Positions 26,710 through 36,100 of a stretch of DNA of 64,000 bases are shown one piece after another (the stretch's first letter is position 1; each line of letters starts with the position of its first letter). The position numbers and the translations under genes are program-made. Location: the NCBI GenBank assembly GCA_016793465.1, contig JAEUJW010000079.1:62001-126000 (forward strand), written 5' to 3'. The stretch comes from Myxococcales bacterium (GTDB lineage Bacteria; Myxococcota; Polyangia; Nannocystales; Nannocystaceae). The notes beneath the pieces are model-generated. The model did not search any database. It was not told where the DNA came from and saw only the letters and a program-made list of their open reading frames with translations.

Positions 26710-27516
26710 ATGACCACGAGCGCGGAGGCGGAGACGAGACCGCCTGGGATCGTCAACTTGCCGCGGCACGTCGGCATCATCATGGACGGCAACGGTCGCT
26801 GGGCCCGGCAGAAGGGCCTGCCGCGCGAGGTCGGGCACGAGCACGGGGCCGACGCGGTGCGGCGCGTGGTCCGGGCGGCGCGATCGCTGGGCATCGAGGC
26901 GCTGACGCTGTTCGCGTTCTCGAGCCAGAACTGGGACCGTCCGCCGCAGGAGGTGTTCCACCTCATGCAGCTGCTCAACCGCTACCTGATGGAGGAGCGG
27001 GCGGAGATCCTCGACAACGGCATCAAGCTGATGACCGTCGGCGAGACCAAGCGCCTGCCGAGCTACGTGCGCGAGCCGATGGAGGAGCTGATCGCGGCGT
27101 CGTCGCACAACACGTCGATGACGCTGTGCCTGGCGCTCAGCTACGGCGGGCGCGAGATGATCACCGAGGCCGCGCGCCGGCTGTGCCGGGCGGTCGCGGC
27201 CGGCACGCTGAAGCCGGACGACGTCGACGCCAGGGCGTTCGAGGGTCAGCTCGACTCGAGCCGGTTCCTGCCGCCGCTCGACCTGCTGATCCGGACCTCG
27301 GGCGAGCACCGCATCTCGAACTTCTTCCTGTGGGAGGTGGCCTACGCCGAGCTGTTCTTCAGCGAGGTGATGTGGCCGGACTACGCGCGTGAGCACCTGC
27401 TGGTCGCGCTGCAGGACTACAGCGGGCGCGAGCGGCGGTTCGGACAGGTGCCGGAGGCGGAGACGACCGACGAGCCGGCGTTCCCCGTGTTCGCGGGTCC
27501 GCGAGGCAAGGGGTAG
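26710..27516 (+). CDS. uppS: Isoprenyl transferase (undecaprenyl diphosphate synthase)
   Basis: 268 residues. Z-type prenyltransferase motifs are HVGIIMDGNGRWARQKGLPR (catalytic Asp), LTLFAFSSQNWDRPPQEVFH and DLLIRTSGEHRISNFFLWEV with the substrate-binding RxSGExRxSNF. It makes the C55 lipid carrier for peptidoglycan precursors from farnesyl-PP and IPP. ATG 26710 preferred over GTG 26704. The stop lies 1 nt before the GTG of cdsA, the usual uppS-cdsA order. Confidence 0.96.
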   Translation: MTTSAEAETRPPGIVNLPRHVGIIMDGNGRWARQKGLPREVGHEHGADAVRRVVRAARSLGIEALTLFAFSSQNWDRPPQEVFHLMQLLNRYLMEERAEILDNGIKLMTVGETKRLPSYVREPMEELIAASSHNTSMTLCLALSYGGREMITEAARRLCRAVAAGTLKPDDVDARAFEGQLDSSRFLPPLDLLIRTSGEHRISNFFLWEVAYAELFFSEVMWPDYAREHLLVALQDYSGRERRFGQVPEAETTDEPAFPVFAGPRGKG

Positions 27517-27517
27517 C

Positions 27518-28345
27518 GTGGCCGACTTCATCCGCCGGCTGTGGGTCGCGATCCTCCTGATCCCGGTGCTGGTCGCGGGGCTTTACCTCGACCCCACGCC
27601 CTACAGCATCTTGATTATGTCGGCGATCGCGACGATGTTCGCGCACGACGAGTTCCTGCGCATGGCGCTGCCGGTGCGCGCCGAGGACGGCGAGATGCCG
27701 CTGCGCGTGGTCGTGGTGCTCGGGCTCGGCGGGGCGATCCACTCGCTGCCGATGCTCGTCGGGCCGGCGCGGGCGTTGCCGCCGCTGCTGACGTTCTCGG
27801 TGGTGGTGGTCGCGGCGACGACGCTGCTGCGCCGGCATCACCTGCCGAGCGGCGGGCGGCACATGGCGGCCTGCCTGGCGAGCCTGGTCTACGTGCCGCT
27901 GCTGGCCTCGGTGTGGCCGCTCATCAAGCACGATTTCGGGCCGGGGTGGCTGTTCCTGACGCTGGCGCTGGCGTTCCTGTCGGACACGGTGGCGTACATC
28001 TTCGGGCGGCTGTGGGGGCGTCACAAGCTCTACCCGGCGGTCAGCCCGGGCAAGACCTGGGAGGGCTCGCTCGGGGGGGTCGTCGGCGGCGTGCTCGCGG
28101 CGGTCGGCTTCGGCTCGCTGCTGCTGGTGCCCGAGCTGCCGGTCCTGCACGCGCTGGTGCTCGGGGTGCTGGCCTCGCTGTTCGGGCAGGTCGGCGACCT
28201 GTTCGAGTCGATGCTGAAGCGCAGCTACGGGGTCAAGGACTCGAGCTCGCTCCTGGGGGCCCACGGCGGCATGCTCGACCGCGTCGACGCGCTGCTGTTC
28301 GTCGGGCCGGTCGTCTACTACTACAACGTGCTCGTGCTGCGCTGA
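27518..28345 (+). CDS. cdsA: Phosphatidate cytidylyltransferase
   Basis: 275 residues with about eight membrane segments. The C-terminal signature SMLKRSYGVKDSSSLLGAHG with GMLDRVD matches the CDP-diglyceride synthetase pattern, and SDTVAYIFGRLWGRHKL.. PAVSPGKTWEGSLGG precedes it. It makes CDP-diacylglycerol from phosphatidate and CTP, the branch point for phospholipids. The GTG start is directly after uppS. Converges with the small membrane gene at 28370. Confidence 0.95.
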   Translation: MADFIRRLWVAILLIPVLVAGLYLDPTPYSILIMSAIATMFAHDEFLRMALPVRAEDGEMPLRVVVVLGLGGAIHSLPMLVGPARALPPLLTFSVVVVAATTLLRRHHLPSGGRHMAACLASLVYVPLLASVWPLIKHDFGPGWLFLTLALAFLSDTVAYIFGRLWGRHKLYPAVSPGKTWEGSLGGVVGGVLAAVGFGSLLLVPELPVLHALVLGVLASLFGQVGDLFESMLKRSYGVKDSSSLLGAHGGMLDRVDALLFVGPVVYYYNVLVLR

Positions 28346-28369
28346 CGGCCGGCGGGGAGATCCTCGGGG

Positions 28370-28615
28370 TTACCCGCGGCCGGGGCCGAGCGCCTTGGGG
28401 CCGTCCTTCTTGGCGAACAGCCACCAGCCGACGCCGCCGATCAGGGCGACGGGGACCAGCACCGAGGCGACGCTGAGGGCGACGCCGGTGACCACGGCGC
28501 CGCCGAGGCCGGCCCCGGCGGCGGTCACGGCGGCCACAGGCGTCGAGGCCTGGCGCTTCTTGGCGAGCGCATAAGCAGCGCCGCCGACAGCGGCACCAAC
28601 GATGAGCGTCAACAT
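28370..28615 (-). CDS. Small Gly/Ala-rich membrane protein
   Basis: 81 residues from the ATG at 28615, preceded by GGGAGGCTCCGC with a good Shine-Dalgarno. Two membrane segments (TLIVGAAVGGAAYALAKKRQ; VALSVASVLVPVALIGGVGW) flank a Gly-zipper-like stretch. Basic ends suggest inner-membrane placement. No named family. TATACT on the coding strand lies about 44 nt upstream, in the 114-bp divergent region with the zinc-ribbon gene, which can form a hairpin leader. Confidence 0.6.
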   Translation of the reverse strand: MLTLIVGAAVGGAAYALAKKRQASTPVAAVTAAGAGLGGAVVTGVALSVASVLVPVALIGGVGWWLFAKKDGPKALGPGRG

Positions 28616-28718
28616 GCGGAGCCTCCCGAACCGCGAGGAAACTCGCGGAGGCCGGCAGTATAGACCGACTCGCCAGCGCACGCCCGTGCGGACTGGACGC
28701 GGACACCGCGGGGGCCGA

Positions 28719-28724
28719 TACTTG
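28719..28724 (+). promoter_or_regulatory. TACTTG box of the zinc-ribbon gene
   Basis: TACTTG ends 5 nt before the GTG at 28730; weak but positioned like the other start-proximal boxes in the window. Confidence 0.25.
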
Positions 28725-28729
28725 CCGCC

Positions 28730-30643
28730 GTGTCAGAGGACTCCCCCCTTACCAAGGACAAGGACAACAAGCCGCGCAGCGCTGCACCGGAGGCGCAAGG
28801 CCGCGGGCGTCGCGACCGGCCGCCGCGGTCCGAGGGGGCTCCGCGCGATCGCGCGGGCGCGCCGGCCGGCGCCGAGGGGCGCCCGCAAGGCGAACGCGGC
28901 GAGCGTCGCGGGCCTCGCGAGGGCGGTGAGCGCCGCGAGGGCAACGGCCGCGAGGGCGAGCGGCGTGAGCAGCGTGAGGGCGGCGGTCGCGAGGGCGGCG
29001 AGCGTCGCGAGCCGCGTGAGGGCGGCGAGCGGCGTGACGACCGCCGACGTGACGATCGGCGCGGCGGGCGTGACGACCGCCGCGGCGGGCCCGGGCGCAG
29101 CGACACCGCCTCGCCGCTGACGGCCTCGCTGTTCAGCGCGATGCAGGACAAGCAGGTGCCGTGCCGCATCGCCGGCTGCCCGAACACGTGGACGTGGTTC
29201 GCGGCGCAGCAGATCCGCGGGTTCGGTCAGCCGCCGCCGGATCGCATGTGCGACGAGCACCTGGCCCAGTTCAACGAGCTCGCCGACCGCGAGGTCCCGT
29301 GCCGCACCCCGGGCTGCCCGAACACGTGGCTGTGGAAGCGCGGGGCCCAGCTCGCCGAGCTGCAGCGGACCGGCAAGCTGCGCCGGCCGTCGCGGCTGTG
29401 CGCCGAGTGCTTCAACGCCGAGCGCGAGACCCACGACCAGGAGCTGCCCTGCAAGATCGACGGCTGCCGGCGCTCGTGGACGTGGACGCGCGACGCGCAG
29501 CTGCGGCATCGCCTGTGGGTGCTGCGCCAGCGGGCCAAGGCGGCCCGCCCGGCGCCCGAGCCGACCCCCGCCGAGGCCGGGCCCGAGGTGCTCGTGCTGC
29601 GCGGCTCGGGTCGGGCCGTGCCGGCGGGCGAGGCGGCCGACGAGGCGGTCCCGGCGAACCTGTCCGAAGGGGCAGCCGAGACCCCGACCGAGGTGACCGC
29701 GCGCGCCAGCGAGGCGAGCGAGGCGCCGACCGAGGTGAAGGCCGAGGCGTCGACCGAGGTGACGGCCCGCGCGAGTGAGCCGGCCGAGGAGGGCGACGAC
29801 AGGCGCAAGCGGCGGCGCAAGCGGCGGCGCGGCGGCAAGGTCGTGGCCAACCCCGAGGGCCCGCCGGAGCGCATGTGCGGCCTGTGTGCGGCCAAGCTGA
29901 GCCGTCTGCAGGCCAAGGAGCTGCCGTGCAAGGTGCACGGGTGCACGCGCTCGTGGACGTGGGACCGGGCCAGCCAGATGCGGGCCTGGGTGAACTCGGG
30001 CAGCGACGACGTCGACTACGACCCGCCGTCGCCGAAGCGCATGTGCGAGGTGTGCCGCGAGTTCTGTCGCACGCACCCCGACCGCGAGGTCGCGTGCGGG
30101 CGTCCGGGTTGCACGTCGACGTGGACGTACAAGACCGGCGCGCAGCTGCAGGCGTTCCTGGCCGGGCGCACGGCGGACCCGCTGAAGCTGTGCGGCGAAT
30201 GTGCCAAGGGCGAGTTCGCGGCGAGCTTCCGGCCGTCGGGCGACGCGGTGCCGGAGGGCGCGGAGATCATGCCGTGCGTGGTGTCGGGCTGCGACGGGAC
30301 GTGGGTGTACATCCCGGGCATGAAGCTGCGGGACACGCCGTACGGCGAGCTCTCGACCGACCGCATGTGCCCGAAGTGCCGGCGTGAGCGCGGACTCGAC
30401 GGCGGCGACGCGCCGGTCGAGGTCACCGCGGCCGACCTCGAGCCGGACCCGGCCGAGGAGGACCACGAGGAGCACGACGACCTGGCCCACGACGAGGCCA
30501 GCCACGACGAGGCGACGACCGACGAGGCCGGCGCTCCCGAGGAGGAGGCGATCCTCAAGGCCGACACGATCGTCGACGAGATCGTCGTGCTCCGCGACCC
30601 CGCCGGGGCGCCCGACGAGGCCGACGGACCGACCTCGGGCTAA
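28730..30643 (+). CDS. Six-module CxxxxC/WxW zinc-ribbon-like protein with Arg/Gly-rich N-terminus
   Basis: 637 residues. The first 125 are Arg/Gly/Glu/Asp repeats (REGGERREP, DDRRGGRDDRRGGPG), RGG-like. Six modules follow, each PC-x4-GC-x2(3)-W-x-W/Y, then about 25-30 residues, then (R/K)(M/L)C-x2-C: first Cys at 145, 191, 241, 400, 456 and 516. The first module ends CDEH instead of CxxC. Module 3 is split by about 120 residues of acidic low-complexity and a K/R-rich stretch (DDRRKRRRKRRRGGKVV). The tail is strongly acidic. Four Cys per module suggests zinc binding and the flanking basic sequence suggests nucleic acid. No enzyme motif. I do not recognise a named family. Confidence 0.8.
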   Translation: MSEDSPLTKDKDNKPRSAAPEAQGRGRRDRPPRSEGAPRDRAGAPAGAEGRPQGERGERRGPREGGERREGNGREGERREQREGGGREGGERREPREGGERRDDRRRDDRRGGRDDRRGGPGRSDTASPLTASLFSAMQDKQVPCRIAGCPNTWTWFAAQQIRGFGQPPPDRMCDEHLAQFNELADREVPCRTPGCPNTWLWKRGAQLAELQRTGKLRRPSRLCAECFNAERETHDQELPCKIDGCRRSWTWTRDAQLRHRLWVLRQRAKAARPAPEPTPAEAGPEVLVLRGSGRAVPAGEAADEAVPANLSEGAAETPTEVTARASEASEAPTEVKAEASTEVTARASEPAEEGDDRRKRRRKRRRGGKVVANPEGPPERMCGLCAAKLSRLQAKELPCKVHGCTRSWTWDRASQMRAWVNSGSDDVDYDPPSPKRMCEVCREFCRTHPDREVACGRPGCTSTWTYKTGAQLQAFLAGRTADPLKLCGECAKGEFAASFRPSGDAVPEGAEIMPCVVSGCDGTWVYIPGMKLRDTPYGELSTDRMCPKCRRERGLDGGDAPVEVTAADLEPDPAEEDHEEHDDLAHDEASHDEATTDEAGAPEEEAILKADTIVDEIVVLRDPAGAPDEADGPTSG

Positions 30644-30657
30644 ACCCGGGTCATGCT

Positions 30658-30700
30658 GACGCCCGGTCAGCGGGGAGCCGTCCCCGTGCGACCGGGCGTC
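30658..30700 (+). terminator. Double-stem hairpin after the zinc-ribbon gene
   Basis: GACGCCCGGTC (30658-30668) pairs perfectly with GACCGGGCGTC (30690-30700), enclosing a second 6-bp stem CGGGGA/TCCCCG. It lies 15 bp past the stop codon. No U-tract; probably an intrinsic or Rho-assisted terminator. Confidence 0.65.
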
Positions 30701-30814
30701 GCCGTTGACCGCCGGCGGCCGCTCGTGCGAGTCTCCGCTCGCGCACGCCCCCGCACTCCCGCGACGCCTCGGCCCGCGACCATTCGTCCTCCTGCTCGGT
30801 GCGCACCCTCTCTC

Positions 30815-30857
30815 GTCATGCCCCACGGCGGTCACGCCGCGGGGCATGACGCTTTTT
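30815..30857 (+). terminator. Intrinsic terminator with U-tract
   Basis: GTCATGCCCC (30815-30824) pairs with GGGGCATGAC (30841-30850), with an inner CGGCG/CGCCG stem, and is followed by GCTTTTT (30851-30857). This is the only hairpin in the window with a clear T-run. It is the second terminator after the zinc-ribbon gene. Confidence 0.8.
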
Positions 30858-30861
30858 GGCG

Positions 30862-30879
30862 CCTGTCCGTCGGGACAGG
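30862..30879 (+). repeat. Perfect CCTGTCC/GGACAGG palindrome
   Basis: CCTGTCC-GTCG-GGACAGG with 7-bp arms, the cleanest intergenic copy of the dispersed motif. It directly follows the T-tract terminator and overlaps the upstream part of the promoter of the gene at 30921. Confidence 0.85.
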
Positions 30880-30882
30880 TGG

Positions 30883-30912
30883 TTGACAGCGGCGCGGCCG
30901 GGGCGGTAGAGC
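30883..30912 (+). promoter_or_regulatory. Sigma-70-like promoter, leaderless
   Basis: TTGACA (30883-30888), 18-bp spacer, TAGAGC (30907-30912). The box ends 8 nt before the ATG at 30921, so the transcript would start at or within 2-3 nt of the start codon. Confidence 0.6.
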
Positions 30913-30920
30913 CGGCGCGC

Positions 30921-31583
30921 ATGAGCGACGCGCTCGCACCGATCCGCCAGCGCTACGAGGCGACCCCGCGGACCCTCGACGACGACCTGATGCGCATGGC
31001 GCGGGGCGACCGCGGGTGCCTCGGCGACGCGCTGACCGGCGCGGGCGGGGTCGGCATGGTCGTGTTCGGGGTGCTGGCCTCGTTCGAGGTGCTCGGCTGG
31101 GGCTTCATGATCGGCGCGGTGGTGCTGATGATCGTCGGGTTCTTCATGAGCGCGGCGGCGCAGGCCCGGTCGGCGCCGATCCGCCGCAAGGCGATCACCG
31201 AGGGTCCGCTGGTCTACGGTCGGGTGGTGCAGAGCGACCCGGCGCTGTACGAGCCCGGCGACGCGGTGCTGCCGGCGCGGGTCGTGTGGGTGGCGGAGCC
31301 GGCGCGGCGGTTCGACGACGCCTACCTCGCCGACGTCGGCCACAAGCTGCAGGCGCTGGCGCGGCAGGACGCGGCGCCGCCCGAGCTCGCGGCCGCCTGG
31401 GCGGTGCTGCGTGAGCCCTCGCGGGTCGAGACGGTGCGGCTGGCGTCGTCGCTGTCGGGCGAGGCGACGGCGTACCTCTCGGTCGTCAGCGTCGACCAGC
31501 GGCGCTTGCCGGGCCGGCGCATCGACGACGGGCGGGTCGCGCTGATCGTCGACCCGAGCAGCGGGTTCGCCGAGCACGTGTGA
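30921..31583 (+). CDS. Two-TM protein of unknown function
   Basis: 220 residues. Two membrane segments sit at about 35-75 (GGVGMVVFGVLASFEVLGWG; FMIGAVVLMIVGFFMSAAAQ), flanked by a soluble N-terminus and a C-terminal domain of about 140 residues with strand-rich sequence (ITEGPLVYGRVVQSDPALYE; VSVDQRRLPGRRIDDGRVAL). It looks like a membrane-anchored small domain facing the cytoplasm, but I recognise no family. It stands alone between strong terminators and the VOC gene. Confidence 0.65.
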   Translation: MSDALAPIRQRYEATPRTLDDDLMRMARGDRGCLGDALTGAGGVGMVVFGVLASFEVLGWGFMIGAVVLMIVGFFMSAAAQARSAPIRRKAITEGPLVYGRVVQSDPALYEPGDAVLPARVVWVAEPARRFDDAYLADVGHKLQALARQDAAPPELAAAWAVLREPSRVETVRLASSLSGEATAYLSVVSVDQRRLPGRRIDDGRVALIVDPSSGFAEHV

Positions 31584-31738
31584 CGCCGTTCGCTCGCACG
31601 GCGATCGCGCGATTTTGCGCCAGTGGCCCCTGCTGGCCCGCAGAACGACGATCTGACGCCTGGACATCGGCGCGCGGTTTTGTCAGGCTCCCGCGCCCAC
31701 AAACACCCGGTCTCACGCCGGGAGAGAGTGACCCCCCC

Positions 31739-32887
31739 ATGAAGTTCACCAGCAAGTTCCTGACCCTCATCGCCCTCGCGCCGCTCGCCTGCGGGGCGCC
31801 CAAGGCCGACACGGCGCAGCCCGAGCCGGCGCCCGCGCCCGCGCCCGCGCCGGTGGCGAAGGCCCCGGTCAAGCCGATCCCTGACGGCTTTTTCACGTTG
31901 ACCCCGCAGATCACGGTGAAGGGCGTCGACGAGGCGGTCGAGTTCTACACCAAGGCGTTCGGCGCGCAGAAGCTGTTCGTGATGGCCGGTCTGGACGGCA
32001 AGACGACGATGCACGCCGAGATCAAGATCGGCGACTCGATCCTCATGATCGAGGGCGAGGACCCGCAGCACGGCAACAAGGGCCCGCTGATGCTCGGCGG
32101 CTCGCCGGCCTCGCTGATGATCTACACGGCCAACGCCGACCAGGCCGTGGCGACCGCGGTGGCCGCCGGCGCGAAGGTCGAGATGCCGGTCGCCGACATG
32201 TTCTGGGGCGACCGCTACGGCGCGCTCGTCGACCCGTTCGGCCACAGGTGGTCCGTCGCCCACCAGGTCGAGGACCTCACGCCCGAGCAGATCAAGGAGC
32301 GCGCCGCGCTGCTGTTCCCGGCCGACCCCAAGAAGGCCAAGAAGGTCAAGGCGGCCAAGCCGGGCCAGGAGCCGTGGCGCAAGGTGGCCGGCGCGCCCGC
32401 GAAGCAGCCGGTCCCCGGCGACTACCACACGGTGACCGTCTCGATCGTCGCGCCGAAAGCCGCCGAGGTCATCGAGTTCTACAAGACCGCGTTCGGCGCG
32501 GTCGAGAAGGGCGAGCGCATGCTCATGCCCGACGGGCGCATCATGCACGCGGAGCTCAAGTTCGGCGACAGCACGCTGATGCTCAGCGACGCGTTCCCTG
32601 AGCACGGCAGCAAGGGCGCGGCGGAGCTCGGCGGCTCGCCGGTGGCCCTCCACTACTACACCCCCGACGCCGACGCGGTGTACACCAAGGCCACCGGCAG
32701 CGGGGCCAAGTCGGTGATGCCGGTCACCGACATGTTCTGGGGCGACCGCTACGGCGCGGCCGTCGACCCGGCGGGCTTCCAGTGGGGCTTCGCCACCCAC
32801 ACCGAGGACGTGAACCCCGCCGACATGCCGGCGCGCATGAAGAAGCAGATGGAGGAGATGCAGGCCCAACAGAAGCCGACCGCCTGA
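31739..32887 (+). CDS. Lipoprotein with two VOC (glyoxalase/PhnB-like) domains
   Basis: 382 residues. A lipoprotein signal (FLTLIALAPLACGAP) and an Ala/Pro linker lead into two VOC domains, about 55-185 and 225-355. They share KGVDEAVEFYTKAFGAQKLF / APKAAEVIEFYKTAFGAVEK, ADMFWGDRYGALVDPFGHRW / TDMFWGDRYGAAVDPAGFQW and internal HAE(I/L)K(I/F)GDS. These are the PhnB-like DUF899-type signatures. VOC proteins bind metal to handle small molecules such as antibiotics or methylglyoxal. A membrane-anchored periplasmic double-VOC is unusual; substrate unknown. Confidence 0.85.
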   Translation: MKFTSKFLTLIALAPLACGAPKADTAQPEPAPAPAPAPVAKAPVKPIPDGFFTLTPQITVKGVDEAVEFYTKAFGAQKLFVMAGLDGKTTMHAEIKIGDSILMIEGEDPQHGNKGPLMLGGSPASLMIYTANADQAVATAVAAGAKVEMPVADMFWGDRYGALVDPFGHRWSVAHQVEDLTPEQIKERAALLFPADPKKAKKVKAAKPGQEPWRKVAGAPAKQPVPGDYHTVTVSIVAPKAAEVIEFYKTAFGAVEKGERMLMPDGRIMHAELKFGDSTLMLSDAFPEHGSKGAAELGGSPVALHYYTPDADAVYTKATGSGAKSVMPVTDMFWGDRYGAAVDPAGFQWGFATHTEDVNPADMPARMKKQMEEMQAQQKPTA

Positions 32888-32907
32888 GGCGCGTCGCGGC
32901 CAGCCGG

Positions 32908-32940
32908 ACGCCGGGCACCGACCTCGGTCGGACCCGGCGT
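32908..32940 (+). terminator. Hairpin terminator after the VOC gene
   Basis: ACGCCGGG (32908-32915) pairs with CCCGGCGT (32933-32940) around an inner CCGAC-CTCG-GTCGG stem, followed by TCGTCG. It starts 21 bp after the stop codon. Confidence 0.6.
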
Positions 32941-32962
32941 TCGTCGTGCGTCGGTGACGGGA

Positions 32963-32981
32963 TGTCCCGAAGGACAGGTCG
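32963..32981 (+). repeat. Intergenic copy of the TGTCC/GGACA motif
   Basis: TGTCCCGAAGGACAGGTCG, an imperfect palindrome with the GGACAGGT right arm, between the VOC gene and the M36 protease. Confidence 0.75.
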
Positions 32982-33028
32982 CGGGTCGAGCCGCGGTGAC
33001 GTCCCGCGACGGTTGCACATGCCACGAA

Positions 33029-33048
33029 GTGGGGCCTGAAAGCCCCAC
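33029..33048. terminator. GTGGGGC/GCCCCAC hairpin
   Basis: GTGGGGC-CTGAAA-GCCCCAC, a 7-bp stem with a 6-nt loop, lies midway in the 243-bp region before the protease; either a second terminator or a leader element. Confidence 0.45.
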
Positions 33049-33094
33049 CTGCGACCGGCGATCGGACCGCTGTCCGTTCGCTGCACGACGGGCA

Positions 33095-33123
33095 TGGACT
33101 TCCGTGCGCGCGGGCGATATAGA
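33095..33123 (+). promoter_or_regulatory. Candidate promoter of the M36 protease gene
   Basis: TGGACT (33095-33100), 17-bp spacer, TATAGA (33118-33123). The box ends 7 nt before the GTG at 33131. Confidence 0.45.
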
Positions 33124-33130
33124 GCGTTTC

Positions 33131-36100
33131 GTGGCCAAGAAACGCGCATTCCTCACGGTGACTCTCCTCAGCCTCGTCCCACTCGGTGCGCATGCAAATG
33201 TGCACCAGGGCTCTCCGGGCCGCGGCGTCAACTATGACGCTTCACAGGTGGCGGCGACGTCGCGGGCTCCGTCGCCGGCATTGCCGGGTTCGGCCGTCGC
33301 GCTGGCGCGGGACCCCGGCCGAGGGGTCCCGAACATGCTGGTCGCGCCGTCGGCGGACCTGCCGCCGGCCGGAGCGAGCGCCGAGGAGGCCGCGCGCTTC
33401 CACTTAAAAAATCAGCGCGAGGCGTGGAAGGTCGGGCGGGCGGCGCTCAGCGACATGCGCCTGCGCTTCGTGCACGACCTCGGGCGCGGCGGCGTCATCG
33501 TCTCGCTGCGGCAGCAGCTCGCGGGGGTCGAGGTCTTCCACGGCGACGTGAAGATCCTGCTCGACCGCAACGACAACCGGCTGCTCGGCGTCGTCGGCGC
33601 GCCGCATCCGGCGGCCGTTCCCGGCAACCGACAGCGCTTCACCCTCGGCAAGACCGAGGCCATCAATAAAGCCCTGGCCGACCTCTACGGCGAGGCGCGC
33701 GCGAACGTACGCCTGGCCCCGACCGGCGTGCAGCGCGGCGGCTGGCAGCACTTCAACCACTCCGAGGCGGGCCTGAAGTTCCGCGAGGACGCGCGGGTCA
33801 AGCCGGTCTACTTCCCCGTGGGCGACGCGCTGGTGCCGGCGTGGTTCACCGAGGTGCAGGTGCGGGTCGGCCGGGTCGGCGAGGTCGACGCGTTCCAGCA
33901 CGTGATCGCGGCCGACGACGGGCGCCTGCTGTACCGCCGCAACCTGACGGCGGACGCGATGTACAAGTACCGCGTGTGGGCCGAGCCCGGCGGCGACCGT
34001 CGGCCGCTCGACGGGCCGACCGAGGACTGGTCGCCGCACCCGACCGGCGCGCCCGACCTCGGACCCACGAAGTTCACCATCCCGACGCTGGTCCAGCTCG
34101 AGGGCTTGAATCACAACCCGCTGGACCAGCCCGACCCATGGCTGCCGGCCGGGGCGACGACGACCAACGGCAACAACGCCGACGCCTACGTCGACTGGAC
34201 GGCGCCGGACGGGCTGACGATGGACATGAACGAGTTCCGGGCGCCGACCTCGGCCCCCGGCACGTTCGACTACATCTACAACACCGCGGCCGAGCCGCTG
34301 GCGACGACCAACCAGTCGCGCGCGGCGATCGTGCAGCTGTTCTACGACGTCAACTGGCAGCACGACTGGTGGTACGACTCGGGCTTCGTCGAGGCCACGG
34401 GCGTGGCCCAGAAGGACAACTACGGGCGCGGCGGTGTCGACGGCGACGCCATGAAGGCCGAGGCGCAGGACGGAGCGATCACCGGCAGCCGCAACAACGC
34501 CAACATGAACACCCCGGCGGACGGCATGCAGCCGCGCATGCAGATGTTCCTGTGGACGCCGATCGACAAGAGCGCGACGCTGACGATCGACCCCGCGGCG
34601 ACGATGACGACGCCGAACGTGGCCAACTTCGGCAAGAAGAACTTCGACGTCACCGCCGACCTGGTGCTGATGAACGACGGCACGGGGACGACGACGGACG
34701 GCTGCACGGCGGCGATGAACGACATCAGCGGGAAGATCGTGCTGATCGACCGCGGGTCCTGCAACTTCGAGTCGAAGGTCAACCTGGCCCAGTCGAAGGG
34801 CGCGGTCGGGGCGCTGATCGCCAACAACACCGGCGGCAACCTGCCGCTCACCCTCGGCGGCGACAACGCCATGCCGGACCCGACGATCGGCGCGTTCGGC
34901 ATCACCCAGAACGACGGCGCGGCGCTCAAGGCGGCGCTGATGAACGGGCCGCAGTCGGCGCACATGGTCGGCGTGGTCGGCCTCGAGCGCGACGGGACCA
35001 TCGACAACATGATCGTGGCCCACGAGTTCGGCCACTACTGGCACCACCGCCTGCAGGAGTGCGGGTCGAAGATGTGCAGCGCCATGAGCGAGGGCTGGGG
35101 CGACTTCAACGCGATCATGCAGGCGCTGAAGGACGGCGACGACCTCGACGGGACGTACGCCGACGGGACGTACGCCAGCTTCGACAAGTTCTCCTACTTC
35201 GGCATCCGCCGCGTGCCCTACTCGGTCGACTTCGAGAAGAACGCGCTGACCTTCAAGCACGTCACCGACGGGGTCGCGCTGCCGAACACCCACCCGGTCG
35301 CGCAGAACGCCAGCCCCAACAGCGAGGTCCACAACGCCGGCGAGGTCTGGACCACCGCGGTGTGGGAGGCCTACATCGCGCTGCACAAGGCCAACGAGGG
35401 CAAGCTGAGCTTCGAGCAGGTCCACCGCCTGATGAGCGACTACCTGGTGTCCGGCCTGATGCTGACGGCGGTCGACCCGGACTTCACCGAGCAGCGTGAC
35501 GCGATCCTGATGGCCGCGCGGGCCAACAGCGAGATGGACTTCCTGACCATGGCCAACGCGTTCGCCCGGCGCGGGCTCGGCTCGTGCGCGGTGTCGCCGG
35601 CCAAGGACTCGACGACCTTCGCGGGGGTGGTCGAGGACTTCGAGCTGCACGCCAACGGGACCATCAGCGGGCTGGCGTCGATCAGCGACGACGTGCTCTC
35701 GTGCGACGACGACGGCATCGTCGACGTCGGGGAGATCGGCACGCTGAAGGTCAAGGTCGTCAACGTCGGGGCGCTCGAGCTGCCCAAGGGCAGCACGCTC
35801 GAGGTCATCGACCCGCCGGCGGGGCTGGTGTTCCCCGCGGGCATGGAGGCCGTGGTCGACAAGCTGGCGCCGTTCCAGGCCCAGGACGTCGGCATCCAGG
35901 TCGCGCTCGACGACAAGCTCGTCGACAACGACCTCGTGACCCTGAAGTTCCGGCTCAACACGCCGAACGGCTGCGTGGACTTCACCGAGGGGTTCCTGCC
36001 GGTGGTCATCAACGCCGACCTGGCGCCGATCTCGTCGAGTACGGACGACGTCGAGACCAGCGCGTCGGTGTGGAAGATCGGCGGGGCGCTGTCCGACACC

